Positions 48,816 through 60,692 are shown, numbered from the stretch's first letter. The stretch is DNA of 64,000 nt from JBQDBK01 sp052090825 (GCA_052090825.1 JBQDBK010000008.1:23807-87806), one strand, 5' to 3'. Program-made: numbers and translations. Notes: a model not told the origin generated them from the sequence alone.

Positions 48816-49023
48816 ATATGTTCAAAACATATAGTTTCAAGTTTTAAGAAATAGTTACAGAGCTTGAATAAAAAATTTTGTTGCATTAAGCAATATTATA
48901 TTAGAACTTTACTGGGTGTTATCGCGTCATAATTATGATAAGACCAAATAGTAACGATGGCGAGCAGTTAATAAAAGTTTTGCTAAAGAATAGAAATTCA
49001 AAATTAAGTAAAATGATATATTA
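48816..49023 (+). other. Non-coding stretch with possible gene remnant
   Basis: There is no intact gene. Around 48890-48990 a less AT-rich patch reads LYWVLSRHNYDKT in one frame and RPNSNDGEQLIKVLLKN in another, each without a start. This looks like the worn end of a gene, possibly from the event that brought in the ars operon. I could not identify it. Confidence 0.25.
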
Positions 49024-49024
49024 G

Positions 49025-49062
49025 AAAATCTCCTTATGATATTTATCGTAAGGAGATTTTTT
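49025..49062. terminator. Terminator downstream of ald
   Basis: AAAATCTCCTTA pairs with TAAGGAGATTTT. It can end ald on the minus strand and any plus-strand transcript from the ars side. Confidence 0.75.
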
Positions 49063-49154
49063 CTATTATATAATTCTAAAAACTATATTAAATTAAATAA
49101 GTTTTTTATTTATAAGCATATAGAAAAATTATAATTAAAAACACTAAATAATTT

Positions 49155-50270
49155 TTACAATAATTCCTTTATATCTTTATATTCATAAACTAAATCTTCA
49201 GCAACAGCTCTATAAGTTACATTACCTTTAAAGGTATTTATACCACTTTCAATTTCAGGACTTATTTCTATAGATTTTTTCAAACCATATTTAGCTATAA
49301 GTTTTGCATATTTTGTAGTTGCGTTTGAAAGAGCATAAGTTGAAGTCTTAGCTACGGCTCCAGGAATGTTTGTTACGGCATAGTGTATAACTCCATGTTT
49401 GATGAAGATTGGATCTTTGTGAGAGGTTGGGTGTCCTGATGTTGTTTCTGTTGATCCACCTTGGTCAATGGCAACATCCACAATAACACTGCCTTCTTCC
49501 ATTTCTTTAATCATTTCTTCAGTTACAAGTTTTTGAGTTTTATGACCAGGAATTAATATTGTAGATATAACAAGGTCTGCTGATTTAACAGCAGATGCAA
49601 TATTATTTGGAGTTGAATAAAGAGTTTCAATTGCTCCTCCAAAAATATCAATGAATTTACCAAGCTTTTCAACATCAATATCAATTACAGTAACTCTTGC
49701 TCCCATTCCAACAGCCATTCTTGTTGCTGCATTTCCTACAACGCCTGCTCCTATAATAACAACATGGGCAGGAGAAACTCCAGGAACTCCTTCTAAAAGA
49801 ACTCCTTTGCCTCCTTGAGGTTTAGTTAAATACCTAGCTCCTTCTTGCACTGACATTCTACCAGCAACTTCACTCATAGGTTTTAAAAGAGGAAGAGTTT
49901 TTTCTATTTGAATTGTTTCAAAAGCTACAGATGTAACTTTATTATCTATCAAAGCCTTACTTAACTTCTCATCAGCTGATAGGTGCAAATAAGAGTAGAT
50001 TATTAGGTCTTCTCTTAAATATTTGTATTCAGACTCAATAGGTTCTTTAACCTTGTAAATTAATTCTGATTTTGCCCAAACTTCTTCAGCTTTTTCTAAA
50101 ATTTCAGCTCCATTTTCAATATATTTTTGATCAGAGAATCCAGAGTTTAAACCTGCTCCACTTTGAACATATACTTTATTTCCAGCTTGGATTAATTCCT
50201 TTACACTTACTGGAGTAGCGGCAACTCTGCTTTCTTGTTCTTTTATTTCTTTTAATATTCCTATAATCAT
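49155..50270 (-). CDS. ald: Alanine dehydrogenase
   Basis: 371 residues. The N-terminus [20 protein letters not shown], the catalytic lysine of [13 protein letters not shown] (near 75) and the histidine of [11 protein letters not shown] (near 97) are present. The NAD-binding [20 protein letters not shown] starts near 175. It oxidatively deaminates L-alanine to pyruvate and ammonia, or runs in reverse. It is a single-gene unit with a GAGGTGA ribosome site. It is separated from the ars operon by two terminators. Confidence 0.96.
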   Translation of the reverse strand: MIIGILKEIKEQESRVAATPVSVKELIQAGNKVYVQSGAGLNSGFSDQKYIENGAEILEKAEEVWAKSELIYKVKEPIESEYKYLREDLIIYSYLHLSADEKLSKALIDNKVTSVAFETIQIEKTLPLLKPMSEVAGRMSVQEGARYLTKPQGGKGVLLEGVPGVSPAHVVIIGAGVVGNAATRMAVGMGARVTVIDIDVEKLGKFIDIFGGAIETLYSTPNNIASAVKSADLVISTILIPGHKTQKLVTEEMIKEMEEGSVIVDVAIDQGGSTETTSGHPTSHKDPIFIKHGVIHYAVTNIPGAVAKTSTYALSNATTKYAKLIAKYGLKKSIEISPEIESGINTFKGNVTYRAVAEDLVYEYKDIKELL

Positions 50271-50434
50271 TTACATCACCTCATTTAAATTATGAATATT
50301 TTACTATATGAAGAGTAATACTTCAATATTTTAAATTAGGAAATTAAAAATATTTTATAATAATCTAGGCCTTTTATATTAAAAACTACTTAAATTTGAT
50401 ACAATGTTAGATATCAATAGATAAGGAGTATTAA

Positions 50435-51943
50435 ATGAAGACATCATATATTTTAATGATTGTTACTATAATTTCAAAAGTTTTTGGATTGGCTAGAGAA
50501 AAAGCTTTGGCACATTTTTTTGGTACTAGTATGATAGCGGATGTATTTTTAATTGCCTTTCAAATACCAATGACCTTTACTAACGTAATATCTGGTGCAA
50601 CAGCTAATGGCTACATACCAATATATAACGAAATAGAAGAAAAGAAATCTAAAAATGAAGCGGACAAGTTTACGGCTAATTTGTCTAATATCATATTTGT
50701 AATAACTTTTCTTATATCTATAGTAGGTTTGATTTTTGCCAAGCCTTTAGTTGGACTTATGGCAATAGGATTTGAGGCAGAAAAATTTGAATTGGCAGTT
50801 TTTATGACTAGAGTTTCAATGTTAAGTTTGTGTGCCACATCTGTTTTTTCTATATTTAAAGCCTATCTTCAAATAAAGAGGAAGTTTATAGTTTCTGTAT
50901 GCCATGCAATTATTATGAATATTATAATTATTATAGCTATGGCTATCAGTTATAAACTAGGTAGTTTTTATCTTGCTTGGGGAATTTTAATAGGATTTGT
51001 ATTTCAATATATAATATTTATACCTTATATAAGAAAATCCGGTTATAGACACATTTTTAAATTTGATTTAAAAGATGAAGAGTTGAGAAAGCTTTTTAAG
51101 ATTATCTTACCTGTTTTAATATCCACATCAGTAATAGAGCTTAACTTTATTATCTCAAAATCATTATCCTCAGGTCTTTTTACAGGAGCTATATCTTCAT
51201 TGAATTATGCTTATAAATTACAGAGTTTTGTAACTGGAATAGTTATAACTTCAATAATTACTGCTGTTTATCCTCAAATGTCTAAGCTTGGTGCCATGGG
51301 AGATTTAGAGGGTTTAAAAAAAGAGACAAGTGATTCTATAATAACTATGGCTTTACTTGTAATACCTGCATCTATAGGTCTATATATTTTTTCTGAGCCT
51401 ATAGTAAGATTACTTTTTGTAGGCGGAGAATTTTCTAAAAATGATGCTTTTATAACTGCAAGCGTCTTATCTTTTTATTCCTTTGGTATAATTGGAATAG
51501 GATTTAGAGAAATTATATCGAGAGCATTCTATGCTATTTTAGATGCAAAGACTCCGGTTATAAATTCTGTAATAATGGTAGGGTTAAATATTATACTAAG
51601 TTTTTTATTAGTAGGTCCTATGGGAATAAAGGGGTTAGCTCTTGCGACTAGTATTTCTTTTATTATTGGGGCTTTACTTATGATTTTTAGTTTAAGAAAA
51701 AAGCTAAATGGACTTTTTAGTCAAAAATCCTTTAAAGAATTGAGTAAAATAATAATATCATCTTTACTAATGGGTATTATATCCAAGTTAGTTTATAATA
51801 TATTGCTTAATAGACTTGGATCAACTTCAAGTCTTATTGCTGGAATACTTATAGCAGGTATAATTTATCTTTTTATGCTTATTATTTTAAAAGTAGATGA
51901 AGTCTATGAAATTATAGGAAAATTCAAAAATAAAATCAAATAA
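50435..51943 (+). CDS. murJ: Lipid II flippase MurJ (MviN family)
   Basis: 502 residues with about 14 membrane segments. Family sequences are SKVFGLAREKALAHFFGTSMIADVF at the N-terminus (only its first part, to residue 30), IPMTFTNVISGATANGYIPI and the repeated segments with REIISRAFYAILDAKTP near 358. It moves lipid-linked peptidoglycan precursor across the membrane, complementing murA as cell-wall genes in this window. AAGGAG precedes the ATG. It may be one of several MurJ/polysaccharide flippases, as the superfamily is large. Confidence 0.88.
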   Translation: MKTSYILMIVTIISKVFGLAREKALAHFFGTSMIADVFLIAFQIPMTFTNVISGATANGYIPIYNEIEEKKSKNEADKFTANLSNIIFVITFLISIVGLIFAKPLVGLMAIGFEAEKFELAVFMTRVSMLSLCATSVFSIFKAYLQIKRKFIVSVCHAIIMNIIIIIAMAISYKLGSFYLAWGILIGFVFQYIIFIPYIRKSGYRHIFKFDLKDEELRKLFKIILPVLISTSVIELNFIISKSLSSGLFTGAISSLNYAYKLQSFVTGIVITSIITAVYPQMSKLGAMGDLEGLKKETSDSIITMALLVIPASIGLYIFSEPIVRLLFVGGEFSKNDAFITASVLSFYSFGIIGIGFREIISRAFYAILDAKTPVINSVIMVGLNIILSFLLVGPMGIKGLALATSISFIIGALLMIFSLRKKLNGLFSQKSFKELSKIIISSLLMGIISKLVYNILLNRLGSTSSLIAGILIAGIIYLFMLIILKVDEVYEIIGKFKNKIK

Positions 51944-51947
51944 CTAT

Positions 51948-51981
51948 AAAATAAAACCCAGGATATCCTGGGTTTTATTTT
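51948..51981. terminator. Bidirectional terminator between murJ and the PNPOx-like gene
   Basis: A perfect 34-base palindrome centred on CCAGGATATCCTGG with A-rich and T-rich ends. The stop codon of the minus-strand gene lies within it. Confidence 0.9.
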
Positions 51982-52469
51982 ATAGTTATTTTTTTAACTA
52001 GGTCAGATTCACTATCTGAAATTTTAGATTTTAAAAAACTAAAAGCTGTTTTAAGGGTATTAGCTGATTCCCAATAATCAATATGCTTAGGTATAACTTT
52101 TAATAAGGCTAAATTAGGATCATCATATTTAATGCCTAAAAGGTCTTCTAAATCATTATCCCAATAAGCTTCCATAGAAGTTTTATCTAGAGATGTTTCA
52201 GCAGATCCTGTAATAGATAAATAGTCTTTATTTGAATAGCTTAAGTGAACTGTGTTGTTGGCTTGGATTTGTTTATTAATTAGTGAGTCTAGTAAAACAT
52301 AAAAGTATATGTTCCCAAGATAATCTACTTCTACTGTATTCATGGGTCTAGAGTCTAATCCTTTATCCATAGATATTGTTGTTAGCATAGCCGTTGGATT
52401 ATTTTTTATAAAAAAATTTAACTTTTCTCTATGATCATCTTTTTCTTTAATATCTTCAGAGTTATTCAT
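51975..52469 (-). CDS. PNPOx-like flavin-binding protein
   Basis: 164 residues. The split-barrel fold of pyridoxamine 5'-phosphate oxidase-like proteins is suggested by AMLTTISMDKGLDSRPMNTV near 28, IYFYVLLDSLINKQIQAN and VHLSYSNKDYLSITGSAE. Members bind FMN, F420 or heme and mostly reduce small molecules; this is not the vitamin B6 enzyme itself by length. AGGAGG precedes the ATG. The gene stands alone between murJ and the remnant region. Confidence 0.8.
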   Translation of the reverse strand: MNNSEDIKEKDDHREKLNFFIKNNPTAMLTTISMDKGLDSRPMNTVEVDYLGNIYFYVLLDSLINKQIQANNTVHLSYSNKDYLSITGSAETSLDKTSMEAYWDNDLEDLLGIKYDDPNLALLKVIPKHIDYWESANTLKTAFSFLKSKISDSESDLVKKITIK

Positions 52470-52533
52470 AATTTCCTCCTAATAAGTTTATTTTATCTTA
52501 TTTACCCAAATTTAAAGGATATTAAGCTTTTAC

Positions 52534-52630
52534 TTACTTATATCTCTTATATCTATTTGTTAAATTAACCAGTAAAAGTCCTATGATGAAAAATCCAACA
52601 AGAACTAAGGTTTCTAAAGTTTGATTTCAT
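52534..52630 (-). pseudogene. Remnant of a very small membrane protein
   Basis: Read on the minus strand with one A fewer in ATGAAATC, the frame gives MNQTLETLVLVGFFIIGLLL and ends NLTNRYKRYK, a single helix with a basic tail of 31 residues. As written, the ATG frame is shifted and stops early. There is no good ribosome site. It may be a relic or chance. Confidence 0.25.
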
Positions 52631-52679
52631 GTTAACTTAGATTAAATTATAATAAAAAATTTAATTAGTTTAATAGAAT

Positions 52680-52946
52680 CTATTTTTTAGATAATTTCCA
52701 GAAGAAAATAGCAAAGGAAAAAGATGATATTGGTGTTACAAGTAGACTAAATATTAATGAATTTGAAGATAATCTGAGTGATTTATCATAGGCTGTAGTC
52801 AAAAAAATATTGTATATACTCCATCTATATAAAAGAAAAAAGCTGTAAGAGATAAAAATTTTTTTATTTTCGTAAATTAAATAGGAAATATAATTTGTTT
52901 CCCAAGCTTTTTTATTTTTTAAGATGTCTTTTACATTAAAAAACAA
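52680..52946 (-). pseudogene. Remnant of a hydrophobic protein, unknown
   Basis: A minus-strand frame of about 88 codons encodes a hydrophobic, aromatic-rich chain (ISYSFFLLYRWSIYNIF; LIFSLLVTPISSFSFAIFFW). It opens with TTG without a ribosome site, and the frame extends a few codons further upstream without an ATG. It looks like the tail of a decayed membrane protein. From 52947 to 53160 I see only AT-rich sequence. Confidence 0.3.
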
Positions 52947-53168
52947 GTCTGGGACTTGGTTGCTAGGGAAAATTCTTTTTTATATTTCTCTATATTTTTA
53001 TTTATAGGTGGATTAAATTACTTATAAGTAGTTGAGCAAAAATTTGATAACTATAAATACTTACCATACATTCCTATTAAACTTTATATTTTAACATTAT
53101 AATTGTACTTAATAAGTAAAATCCTAGAGATATAAATAGAGTAAATATAAAAAAGTTTACAAAAACAC

Positions 53169-53197
53169 TTGCAAAAACTAGCTATAAATGTTAATAT
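53169..53197 (+). promoter_or_regulatory. rpoB promoter
   Basis: TTGCAA (53169-53174), 17 bases, TAATAT (53192-53197) with the TGn extension. It is a close match to the promoter at 29112-29140. Confidence 0.6.
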
Positions 53198-53217
53198 TAT
53201 AAATTGCATAATAATAA

Positions 53218-53263
53218 TTAGAGTGGCGTAGTGTTCTCTAAATTGGATAGCAGGGAAACCTGT
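53218..53263 (+). promoter_or_regulatory. Structured rpoB leader
   Basis: Two hairpins lie in the untranslated leader: TTAGAG ... CTCTAA (53218-53241) and GCAGG-GAAA-CCTGT (53250-53263), the latter closed by a GNRA tetraloop. They are followed by the AAGGGGTG ribosome site. A role in control of rpoBC expression is possible. Confidence 0.4.
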
Positions 53264-53291
53264 CGTAGAAATTTAAGGGGTGAATAAATTA

Positions 53292-56200
53292 ATGGCACAT
53301 CCTGTGAAATATGGGAAGAGAGAAAGAATGAGTTTTTCTCGAATACCGGAGGTATTATCTCTACCAAATCTTCTTGAGGTGCAGACCTCTTCTTTTGAAT
53401 GGTTTTTAAAAGATGGGTTACGAGAAGTATTTGAAGATGTATCTCCTATTGAGGATTATACTGGTAACTTGATTTTAGAATTTGTCGATTATTATATATC
53501 TGATGAAATAAAATATGATGTAGACGAATCTAAGCAAAGAGATACAAATTATTCAGCTCCTCTTAAGGTCAAAGTTAGATTAATCAACACTGAGACTGGA
53601 GAGGTAAAAGAACAAGAAGTCTTTATGGGAGACCTCCCTTTAATGACTCCTACTGGAACTTTTGTAATAAATGGTGCTGAACGTGTTGTAGTATCGCAGT
53701 TAGTCAGAAGTCCAGGAGCTTATTATAAGGTTGAAACTGACAAGACTGGGAAAAAGTTATATTCAGCAACTGTAATACCTAATCGTGGGGCATGGCTTGA
53801 ATATGAAACTGATGCTCAGGGGGTTATAAATGTTAGAATAGACAGAACTAGAAAAATCCCAATAACAATACTTTTAAGAGCTATTGGAGTTGAGTCAGAC
53901 CTTGAAATTAAAGAATTATTAGGAGAAAGTGAAGCACTTTTAAAAACTTTAGAGAAAGATGTGACTTCTAATAAAAATGAAGCTCTAATAGAAATATATA
54001 AAAAATTAAGACCAGGTGAACCGCCAACTATAGAATCTGCAACTTCTCTATTTGAAAATATGTTTTTTGATAGTAGGAGATATGATTTAGCTCATGTTGG
54101 TAGATATAAATTTAATAAGAAGTTAGGTATTTCTGAAAAAATTACAAATCATTATTCAAGTGAAGATGTTGTTAATCCTGAAACAGGAGAAGTACTTGTT
54201 GGTGAAGGAGAATTTATAACAGAAGAACTGGCTAAAGAAATAGAAAGAGCAGGAATTAACAAGCTAACAGTTTCTATAAAAGCTTCCTTTGATGGGGAAG
54301 TGGACAGAGATGTTAAAGTTGTAGGTAATAATTTTTCTTATCCTGATGATTTTGAATTAAATTTTGATTTAAAAGAATTAGGCTTTAAAGAAAAAGTTTA
54401 CTATCCTTTGTTTAAAGAAATAGTAGAAGAATTTTCAGATGATGAAGAAGCTTTGAAAGAAGAACTTAGAAAAAATATAAATTTATTAAGTCCTAAACAT
54501 ATTACGGTAGATGATATTATTTCATCTATTTCTTATGAATTTGGATTATCCCTTGGAGTTGGTAATGTAGATGACATTGACCATTTAGGAAATAGAAGAA
54601 TTAGATCTGTTGGAGAACTTTTGCAAAACCAATTTAGAATTGGAGTATCTAGGATGGAAAGAGTTATTCGTGAGAGAATGACTGTCCAAGATGCAGAAGC
54701 TACAACTCCGCAGTCTTTGATAAATATTAGACCTGTAACAGCTTCTATAAAAGAATTTTTCGGTTCTTCACAATTATCACAATTTATGGATCAAAATAAT
54801 CCACTATCAGAATTAACACACAAGAGAAGGCTTTCTGCACTAGGGCCAGGTGGGTTAAGCAGAGATAGAGCTGGATTTGAAGTGCGAGATGTCCATAATT
54901 CACACTACGGTAGAATGTGTCCAATAGAAACGCCGGAAGGACCTAACATTGGGCTTATAACATCACTTACAACCTACGCAAGAATTAATGAATATGGTTT
55001 TATTGAAACTCCATATAGAAAAGTTAATAAAGAAGGAGTTGTAACTGATGAAATAGTATACTTAACAGCTGATGTTGAATATGAACAAGTTATAGCTCAA
55101 TCAAATGAGTTGTTAGACGAAAATAATAAATTTTTAAATGAGAGAGTTGTTGCCAGAGGTCATGAGGGTATAGTAGATATCTTTGATTATAAAGAAATAA
55201 CTTATATGGATGTATCTCCTCAACAAATAGTAGCTGTGGGTACATCTATGATTCCTTTCTTGGAAAATGATGATGCTAATAGAGCTCTTATGGGAGCTAA
55301 CATGCAACGTCAAGCTGTACCTTTATTGACTACAGAAGCGCCTATAATAGGAACTGGAATAGAGTATAGGGCAGCAAAAGACTCAGGAGTAGTTATAGTA
55401 GCAACTGATGATGGAGAAATTACAAAAGTAGATGCAACGCAAATACAATTAAAAAGATCTGGAGATGGTGTTGTAGATAAATACAAACTACACAAGTTTA
55501 AAGGTGGTAACCAAGGTACTACAATTAACCAAAGACCTATTGTAAGAGAAGGTGACATGGTTAAAAAAGGCGAAATCATAGCTGATGGACCTTCTACTGA
55601 CTTAGGTGAGATGGCTCTTGGGAAAAATATTCTTATAGCTTTCATGAACTGGGAAGGTTACAACTATGAAGATGCTATGTTAGTAAATAAAGATCTTGTT
55701 ATAAAAGACACTTTAACTTCACTTCATATTGAAGAATATGAGTCTGAAGCAAGGGATACAAAGTTAGGACCAGAAGAAATCACAAGAGATATTCCTAATG
55801 TTGGAGATGACATGTTAAGTGATCTTGACGAGAGAGGAATCATTAGAGTAGGTGCTGAAGTTAATCCTGGAAATATCTTAGTAGGAAAAGTTACTCCTAA
55901 GGGAGAAACTGAATTATCAGCTGAAGAAAGATTACTTCGTGCTATTTTTGGAGAAAAGGCAAGAGAAGTAAGGGATACTTCTTTAAGGTTACCACATGGT
56001 GAAGCTGGTATAGTAGTGGATGTTCAGACATTTACAAGAGCAGCTGGTGATGAATTATCTCCAGGTGTAAATGAAATGGTAAGAGTATTTATAGCTACAA
56101 AGAGGAAAATTCAAGTTGGAGATAAAATGTGTGGACGTCACGGTAATAAAGGGGTCATTTCTAGGGTTATGCCTTCAGAAGATATGCCTTATATGCCAGA

Positions 56201-57053
56201 TGGAACACCTATACAAATAGTTTTAAATCCACTAGGAGTACCTTCTCGTATGAATATAGGTCAGGTATTAGAAGTTCACTTGGGATTAGCGGCTAAAAAG
56301 TTAGGATGGCATGTTGCTACACCAGTATTTGATGGTGCAAATGAGCAAGATATCATAGATTCTTTAAAATTAGCAGACTATCCTGCAGATGGTAAAATTC
56401 AGCTAAGAGATGGTAGGACTGGTGAGCCTTTTGATCATCCTGTAACTGTTGGTTACATGTATATGCTAAAACTGCATCATTTGGTAGATGAAAAAATTCA
56501 TGCTAGATCAACAGGACCATATTCGCTTGTAACTCAACAACCACTTGGAGGTAAGGCTCAATTTGGTGGACAAAGATTTGGAGAGATGGAAGTTTGGGCT
56601 CTTGAAGCCTATGGTGCTAGTTATACTCTTCAAGAAATGCTGACTGTAAAAAGCGATGATATTGTTGGTAGAGTTAAGACTTATGAAGCTATTGTTAAGG
56701 GAGAAAACATACCTCAACCAGGGGTGCCTGAATCCTTTAAGGTTTTAATAAAAGAATTAGAATCTTTGGCTCTTGAAATGACAGTGTTAGACGATAAAAA
56801 TAGAGAAATAGATCTTCAAGCTGACGAGGACGATTTAGATAGAATTGACAATATTTCAGATAATAAGGATGAAATCAAAGAGCTCATAGAAACTACAGCT
56901 GCTCCAGTTGCTCCAACGGGCATAAAGAGGATTTCATCTGAAGCTGTAGAGGCTGATTCTGAAGATGAAGATATAGAAGATAATGAAGAAGAATTTGAAG
57001 GTGCTTTTGAGGAAGACTTATCTTCCAAAGAAGATAATCCTAGCGTAGAGTAA
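53292..57053 (+). CDS. rpoB: DNA-directed RNA polymerase beta subunit
   Basis: 1,253 residues from ATG 53292 (AAGGGGTG 10 bases upstream; an in-frame GTG at 53280 lies inside that site). The rifampicin pocket is intact and of susceptible type: [20 protein letters not shown], then [12 protein letters not shown]. Catalytic-side motifs such as [22 protein letters not shown] [18 protein letters not shown] and the end sequence [18 protein letters not shown] are complete. The C-terminus carries a long acidic tail (mostly D/E, about residues 1215-1253). rplJ and rplL, often upstream, are not adjacent here; rpoC follows after 37 bases. Confidence 0.97.
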   Translation: MAHPVKYGKRERMSFSRIPEVLSLPNLLEVQTSSFEWFLKDGLREVFEDVSPIEDYTGNLILEFVDYYISDEIKYDVDESKQRDTNYSAPLKVKVRLINTETGEVKEQEVFMGDLPLMTPTGTFVINGAERVVVSQLVRSPGAYYKVETDKTGKKLYSATVIPNRGAWLEYETDAQGVINVRIDRTRKIPITILLRAIGVESDLEIKELLGESEALLKTLEKDVTSNKNEALIEIYKKLRPGEPPTIESATSLFENMFFDSRRYDLAHVGRYKFNKKLGISEKITNHYSSEDVVNPETGEVLVGEGEFITEELAKEIERAGINKLTVSIKASFDGEVDRDVKVVGNNFSYPDDFELNFDLKELGFKEKVYYPLFKEIVEEFSDDEEALKEELRKNINLLSPKHITVDDIISSISYEFGLSLGVGNVDDIDHLGNRRIRSVGELLQNQFRIGVSRMERVIRERMTVQDAEATTPQSLINIRPVTASIKEFFGSSQLSQFMDQNNPLSELTHKRRLSALGPGGLSRDRAGFEVRDVHNSHYGRMCPIETPEGPNIGLITSLTTYARINEYGFIETPYRKVNKEGVVTDEIVYLTADVEYEQVIAQSNELLDENNKFLNERVVARGHEGIVDIFDYKEITYMDVSPQQIVAVGTSMIPFLENDDANRALMGANMQRQAVPLLTTEAPIIGTGIEYRAAKDSGVVIVATDDGEITKVDATQIQLKRSGDGVVDKYKLHKFKGGNQGTTINQRPIVREGDMVKKGEIIADGPSTDLGEMALGKNILIAFMNWEGYNYEDAMLVNKDLVIKDTLTSLHIEEYESEARDTKLGPEEITRDIPNVGDDMLSDLDERGIIRVGAEVNPGNILVGKVTPKGETELSAEERLLRAIFGEKAREVRDTSLRLPHGEAGIVVDVQTFTRAAGDELSPGVNEMVRVFIATKRKIQVGDKMCGRHGNKGVISRVMPSEDMPYMPDGTPIQIVLNPLGVPSRMNIGQVLEVHLGLAAKKLGWHVATPVFDGANEQDIIDSLKLADYPADGKIQLRDGRTGEPFDHPVTVGYMYMLKLHHLVDEKIHARSTGPYSLVTQQPLGGKAQFGGQRFGEMEVWALEAYGASYTLQEMLTVKSDDIVGRVKTYEAIVKGENIPQPGVPESFKVLIKELESLALEMTVLDDKNREIDLQADEDDLDRIDNISDNKDEIKELIETTAAPVAPTGIKRISSEAVEADSEDEDIEDNEEEFEGAFEEDLSSKEDNPSVE

Positions 57054-57090
57054 TAGTAATTTATTTACTAATGGAAGGAGAGAGTGCTCC

Positions 57091-60000
57091 TTGAGCGAAC
57101 ATGAATTATTTCATTCAATAAAAATCGGACTTGCATCTCCAGAAAAAGTAAGACAATGGTCTTATGGAGAAGTTAAAAAACCGGAAACAATTAATTATAG
57201 AACTTTGAAACCAGAAAAAGAGGGACTTTTTTGCAAAAAGATTTTTGGACCTACAAAAGACTGGGAATGTAATTGTGGGAAATATAAGAGAGTAAGATAT
57301 AAGGGCGTAGTTTGTGAAAAATGTGGAGTTGAAGTTACTAAGGCAAAGGTGCGTCGTGAAAGAATGGGTCATATAGAACTTGCAGCTCCAGTATCACACA
57401 TTTGGTACTTCAAAGGAATTCCTTCAAGAATGGGTCTAGTTCTTGACATGAGTCCTAGAGCCTTAGAAAAAGTTCTTTATTTTGCATCTTATATAGTAAC
57501 TTATGTAAAAGAGGGCAAAACGCCTTTATATTTAAAACAATTATTAACAGAAACTGAATATAGAGAATACAAGTCACAATATGGCGATAGTTTTCAAGCT
57601 AAGATGGGTGCTGAAGCCATAAGAGAGATTCTTAGAAAAATAGATCTTAAGGCAGAATCCAAAGAATTAACAGAAGAACTTGAAACTGCAACAGGACAAA
57701 AAAGAGTGAGAATCTCTAGAAGACTTGAAGTTATAGAAGCCTTTATTCATTCTGGAAATAAACCAGAATGGATGATACTAGAAGCTGTTCCTGTAATTCC
57801 ACCAGACTTAAGACCTATGGTCCAACTTGACGGTGGTAGGTTTGCAACATCTGATTTAAATGACCTATATAGAAGAATAATAAATAGAAATAATAGACTT
57901 GCGAAACTATTAGACATTAATGCTCCAGAAATAATTGTAAGAAATGAAAAAAGGATGTTACAAGAGGCTGTAGATGCTTTAATAGATAATGGTAGACGTG
58001 GAAGACCAGTTACAGGACCAGGAAACAGACCGCTTAAATCTTTATCAGAGATGCTAAAGGGGAAACAAGGTAGGTTTAGACAAAATCTATTAGGAAAGCG
58101 TGTTGATTATTCAGGACGTTCTGTAATAGTAGTAGGTCCAGATTTGAAATTTTATCAATGTGGACTTCCTAAAAATATGGCACTTGAACTATTCAAACCT
58201 TTTGTAATGAAAGAGTTAGTACAAAGAGGGCTGGCCCATAATATAAAGAGTGCTAAGAGAATGGTTGAAAGAACAAAACCAGAAGTTTGGGATGTACTAG
58301 AAGAGGTTATAAAAGATCATCCAGTTCTTCTTAACCGTGCGCCTACACTTCACAGACTTGGGATTCAAGCCTTTGAACCAGTATTAGTAGAAGGAAAAGC
58401 CATTAAGCTTCATCCTCTATCTTGTACAGCTTATAACGCCGATTTTGATGGAGATCAAATGGCGGTTCATTTACCGCTATCAACTGAAGCTCAGGCTGAA
58501 GCTAGATTGTTGATGCTTTCAACAAACAACATCTTAGGATTAAAGGATGGCAAACCAATAAGTACACCTACTCAGGATATGATTTTAGGTTGCTATTATT
58601 TGACAATTGATAGAAAAGACAAGCTAAAGGGCGACTCTATGATATTCCAAGATCATGATGAAATGATGCAAGCCTATGCTTGTGGATATTTACATTTACA
58701 AAGTAAGGTTGGAGTAAGAAGATTTGCTGATGAAAGTGATAAATATGGTAAAATTGTTTATTCTACAGTAGGTAGATTTATACTAAATTCCTTTATTCCA
58801 CAAGATCTTGGCTTTGTAAATAGAAAAGAAGATAAATATTCTTTAGAAATCGATAGGGTTGTAGATAAAAAGATTCTAGGAAATATAGTAGAAAAAACCT
58901 ATAAAAAACATGGAAATATAGAAACAGCTAAGTTATTAGATAATATTAAAGAGGCGGGTTACCACTATTCAACAATTGGAGCCGTATCAATTTCAATGGC
59001 CGATGTAGAAGTTCCTGATATAAAACCTGAAATTCTAAAAAAAGCTGATGTAGAAGTTCAAAAATATGAAAAAGCCTTCAGAAGAGGTCTGATATCTGAC
59101 GAAGAGAGATATGAAAGAGTTATTGATATTTGGAATGGTGCAACAGATGATCTAACTGATTATGTAATGAAAGGTTTCGATAAGCTTAATAATATTTATA
59201 TTATGGCTGACTCTGGAGCCAGAGGTTCAAAAAATCAAATCAGACAGTTAGCAGGTATGCGTGGTCTTATGGCCTCTCCTTCTGGAAGAACAATAGAGGT
59301 TCCTATAAAATCAAACTTTAGAGAAGGACTTTCAGTATTAGAATTCTATATGTCTGCCCATGGTTCAAGAAAGGGACTTGCAGATACAGCCCTTAGAACA
59401 GCCGATTCAGGATATTTGACACGTAGGTTAGTAGATGTTTCCCAACAAGTTATAATAACAGAAGAAGACTGTGGAACTGATGAATATATAGTTGCTAAAG
59501 ACTTTAAAGATGGAAAAGAATTAATAGAAGGTTTAAAAGATAGAATTGAAGGAAGATATGCTGCAGAAGATATAATTGATCCGGAAACTGGAGAAATTAT
59601 AGTTGCCATAAACACTTCTATTTCAGACGATGATGCACAAGTTATTGTAGATGCTGGGATAAAAGAGGTCAAAGTAAGATCTGTTTTAGGATGTAAGTCT
59701 AAAACTGGAGGATGTGCCCACTGCTAGGGTAGAAATCTTGCTACAGGAAGCAGTGTAGGTATTGGTGAAGCGGTAGGAGTTATAGCTGCTCAATCAATTG
59801 GTGAACCTGGAACTCAGCTTACAATGAGAACTTTCCATACAGGTGGGGTAGCTTCAGCAGCTGATATCACACAAGGTCTTCCTCGTGTAGAAGAATTGTT
59901 TGAAGCAAGAAAGCCAAAAGGGCTTGCAGTAATTGCTGAAATAGATGGTACTGTTGAAATAAAAGAACAACATAGAAAGCGTGAAGTTATTGTAACTTCA

Positions 60001-60666
60001 AAAGACGGGGAAAGACAATCCTACAATATAGTATATGGAGCTAGAATAAAGGTTAAAAATGGAGACTATGTTGAAAAAGGACAAGAATTAACTCAAGGTT
60101 CTGTATATCCTCAAGACTTACTTCGTGTTAAGGGGCCTGAGGGAGTTGAAGAATATATAATAAAAGAAGTTCAAAGAGTATATAGACTTCAAGGTGTAGA
60201 TATCAATGATAAACATATTGAGATAATTGTAAGACAAATGTTGTCTAAATATAAAATTATAGAAGCCGGAGATACTAAATTTTTACCAGGATCACTTGTA
60301 GATGCTAGTGAATTTAAAAATGTAAATAAAGAAATGCGTGAGAAAGGGCTAAAACCTGCAGAAGCAGATCCTAATTTATTAGGTATTACTAAAGCTTCTC
60401 TTGCAACAGAGTCTTTCCTATCAGCTGCTTCATTCCAAGAAACAACTAGAGTTTTAACCGATGCTGCTATTAAAGGAAAGACAGATGAATTAAAAGGACT
60501 TAAAGAAAATATAATAATAGGTCAATTAATTCCTGCTGGTACAGGAGTTAGACAAAACAAAAGAGTTCAAATATCTGTAAGTGATAAGCTTAAAGAAAAC
60601 TTCGAAATATTGGAAAATTCAGAAATTATTGATAAAAATGAGGTTGACTTAGGTATAAGTGAGTGA
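57091..60666 (+). CDS. rpoC: DNA-directed RNA polymerase beta' subunit, interrupted by an in-frame TAG
   Basis: The complete frame has about 1,190 codons. The N-terminal zinc finger ([20 protein letters not shown], near 69-88), the active-site [12 protein letters not shown] (near 449) and the trigger-loop segment [16 protein letters not shown] are normal. The start is TTG with GGAAGGAG 12 bases upstream. TAG at 59725-59727 stands in the second zinc site (GGCAHC-stop-GRNLATG). The C-Y-G-x-x-L order there is very strongly conserved, so Tyr is expected. The frame continues without a shift. The next ATG (59824) falls inside the trigger loop, so two separate proteins would not be functional. Because rpoC is essential, an error or readthrough must be involved. 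Confidence 0.95.
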
Positions 60667-60692
60667 TAAAATATTTAAGTATTTGATATCAT

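Noticed and set aside
59725..59727. Pyrrolysine at the rpoC TAG.
   Set aside because: The site is a conserved tyrosine position in beta', not a known pyrrolysine site, and no pyl genes are in the window.
57091..60666. rpoC split naturally into two subunits, as in cyanobacteria.
   Set aside because: No ribosome site or start lies near the stop; the next ATG is within the trigger loop, and the frame between is conserved protein sequence.
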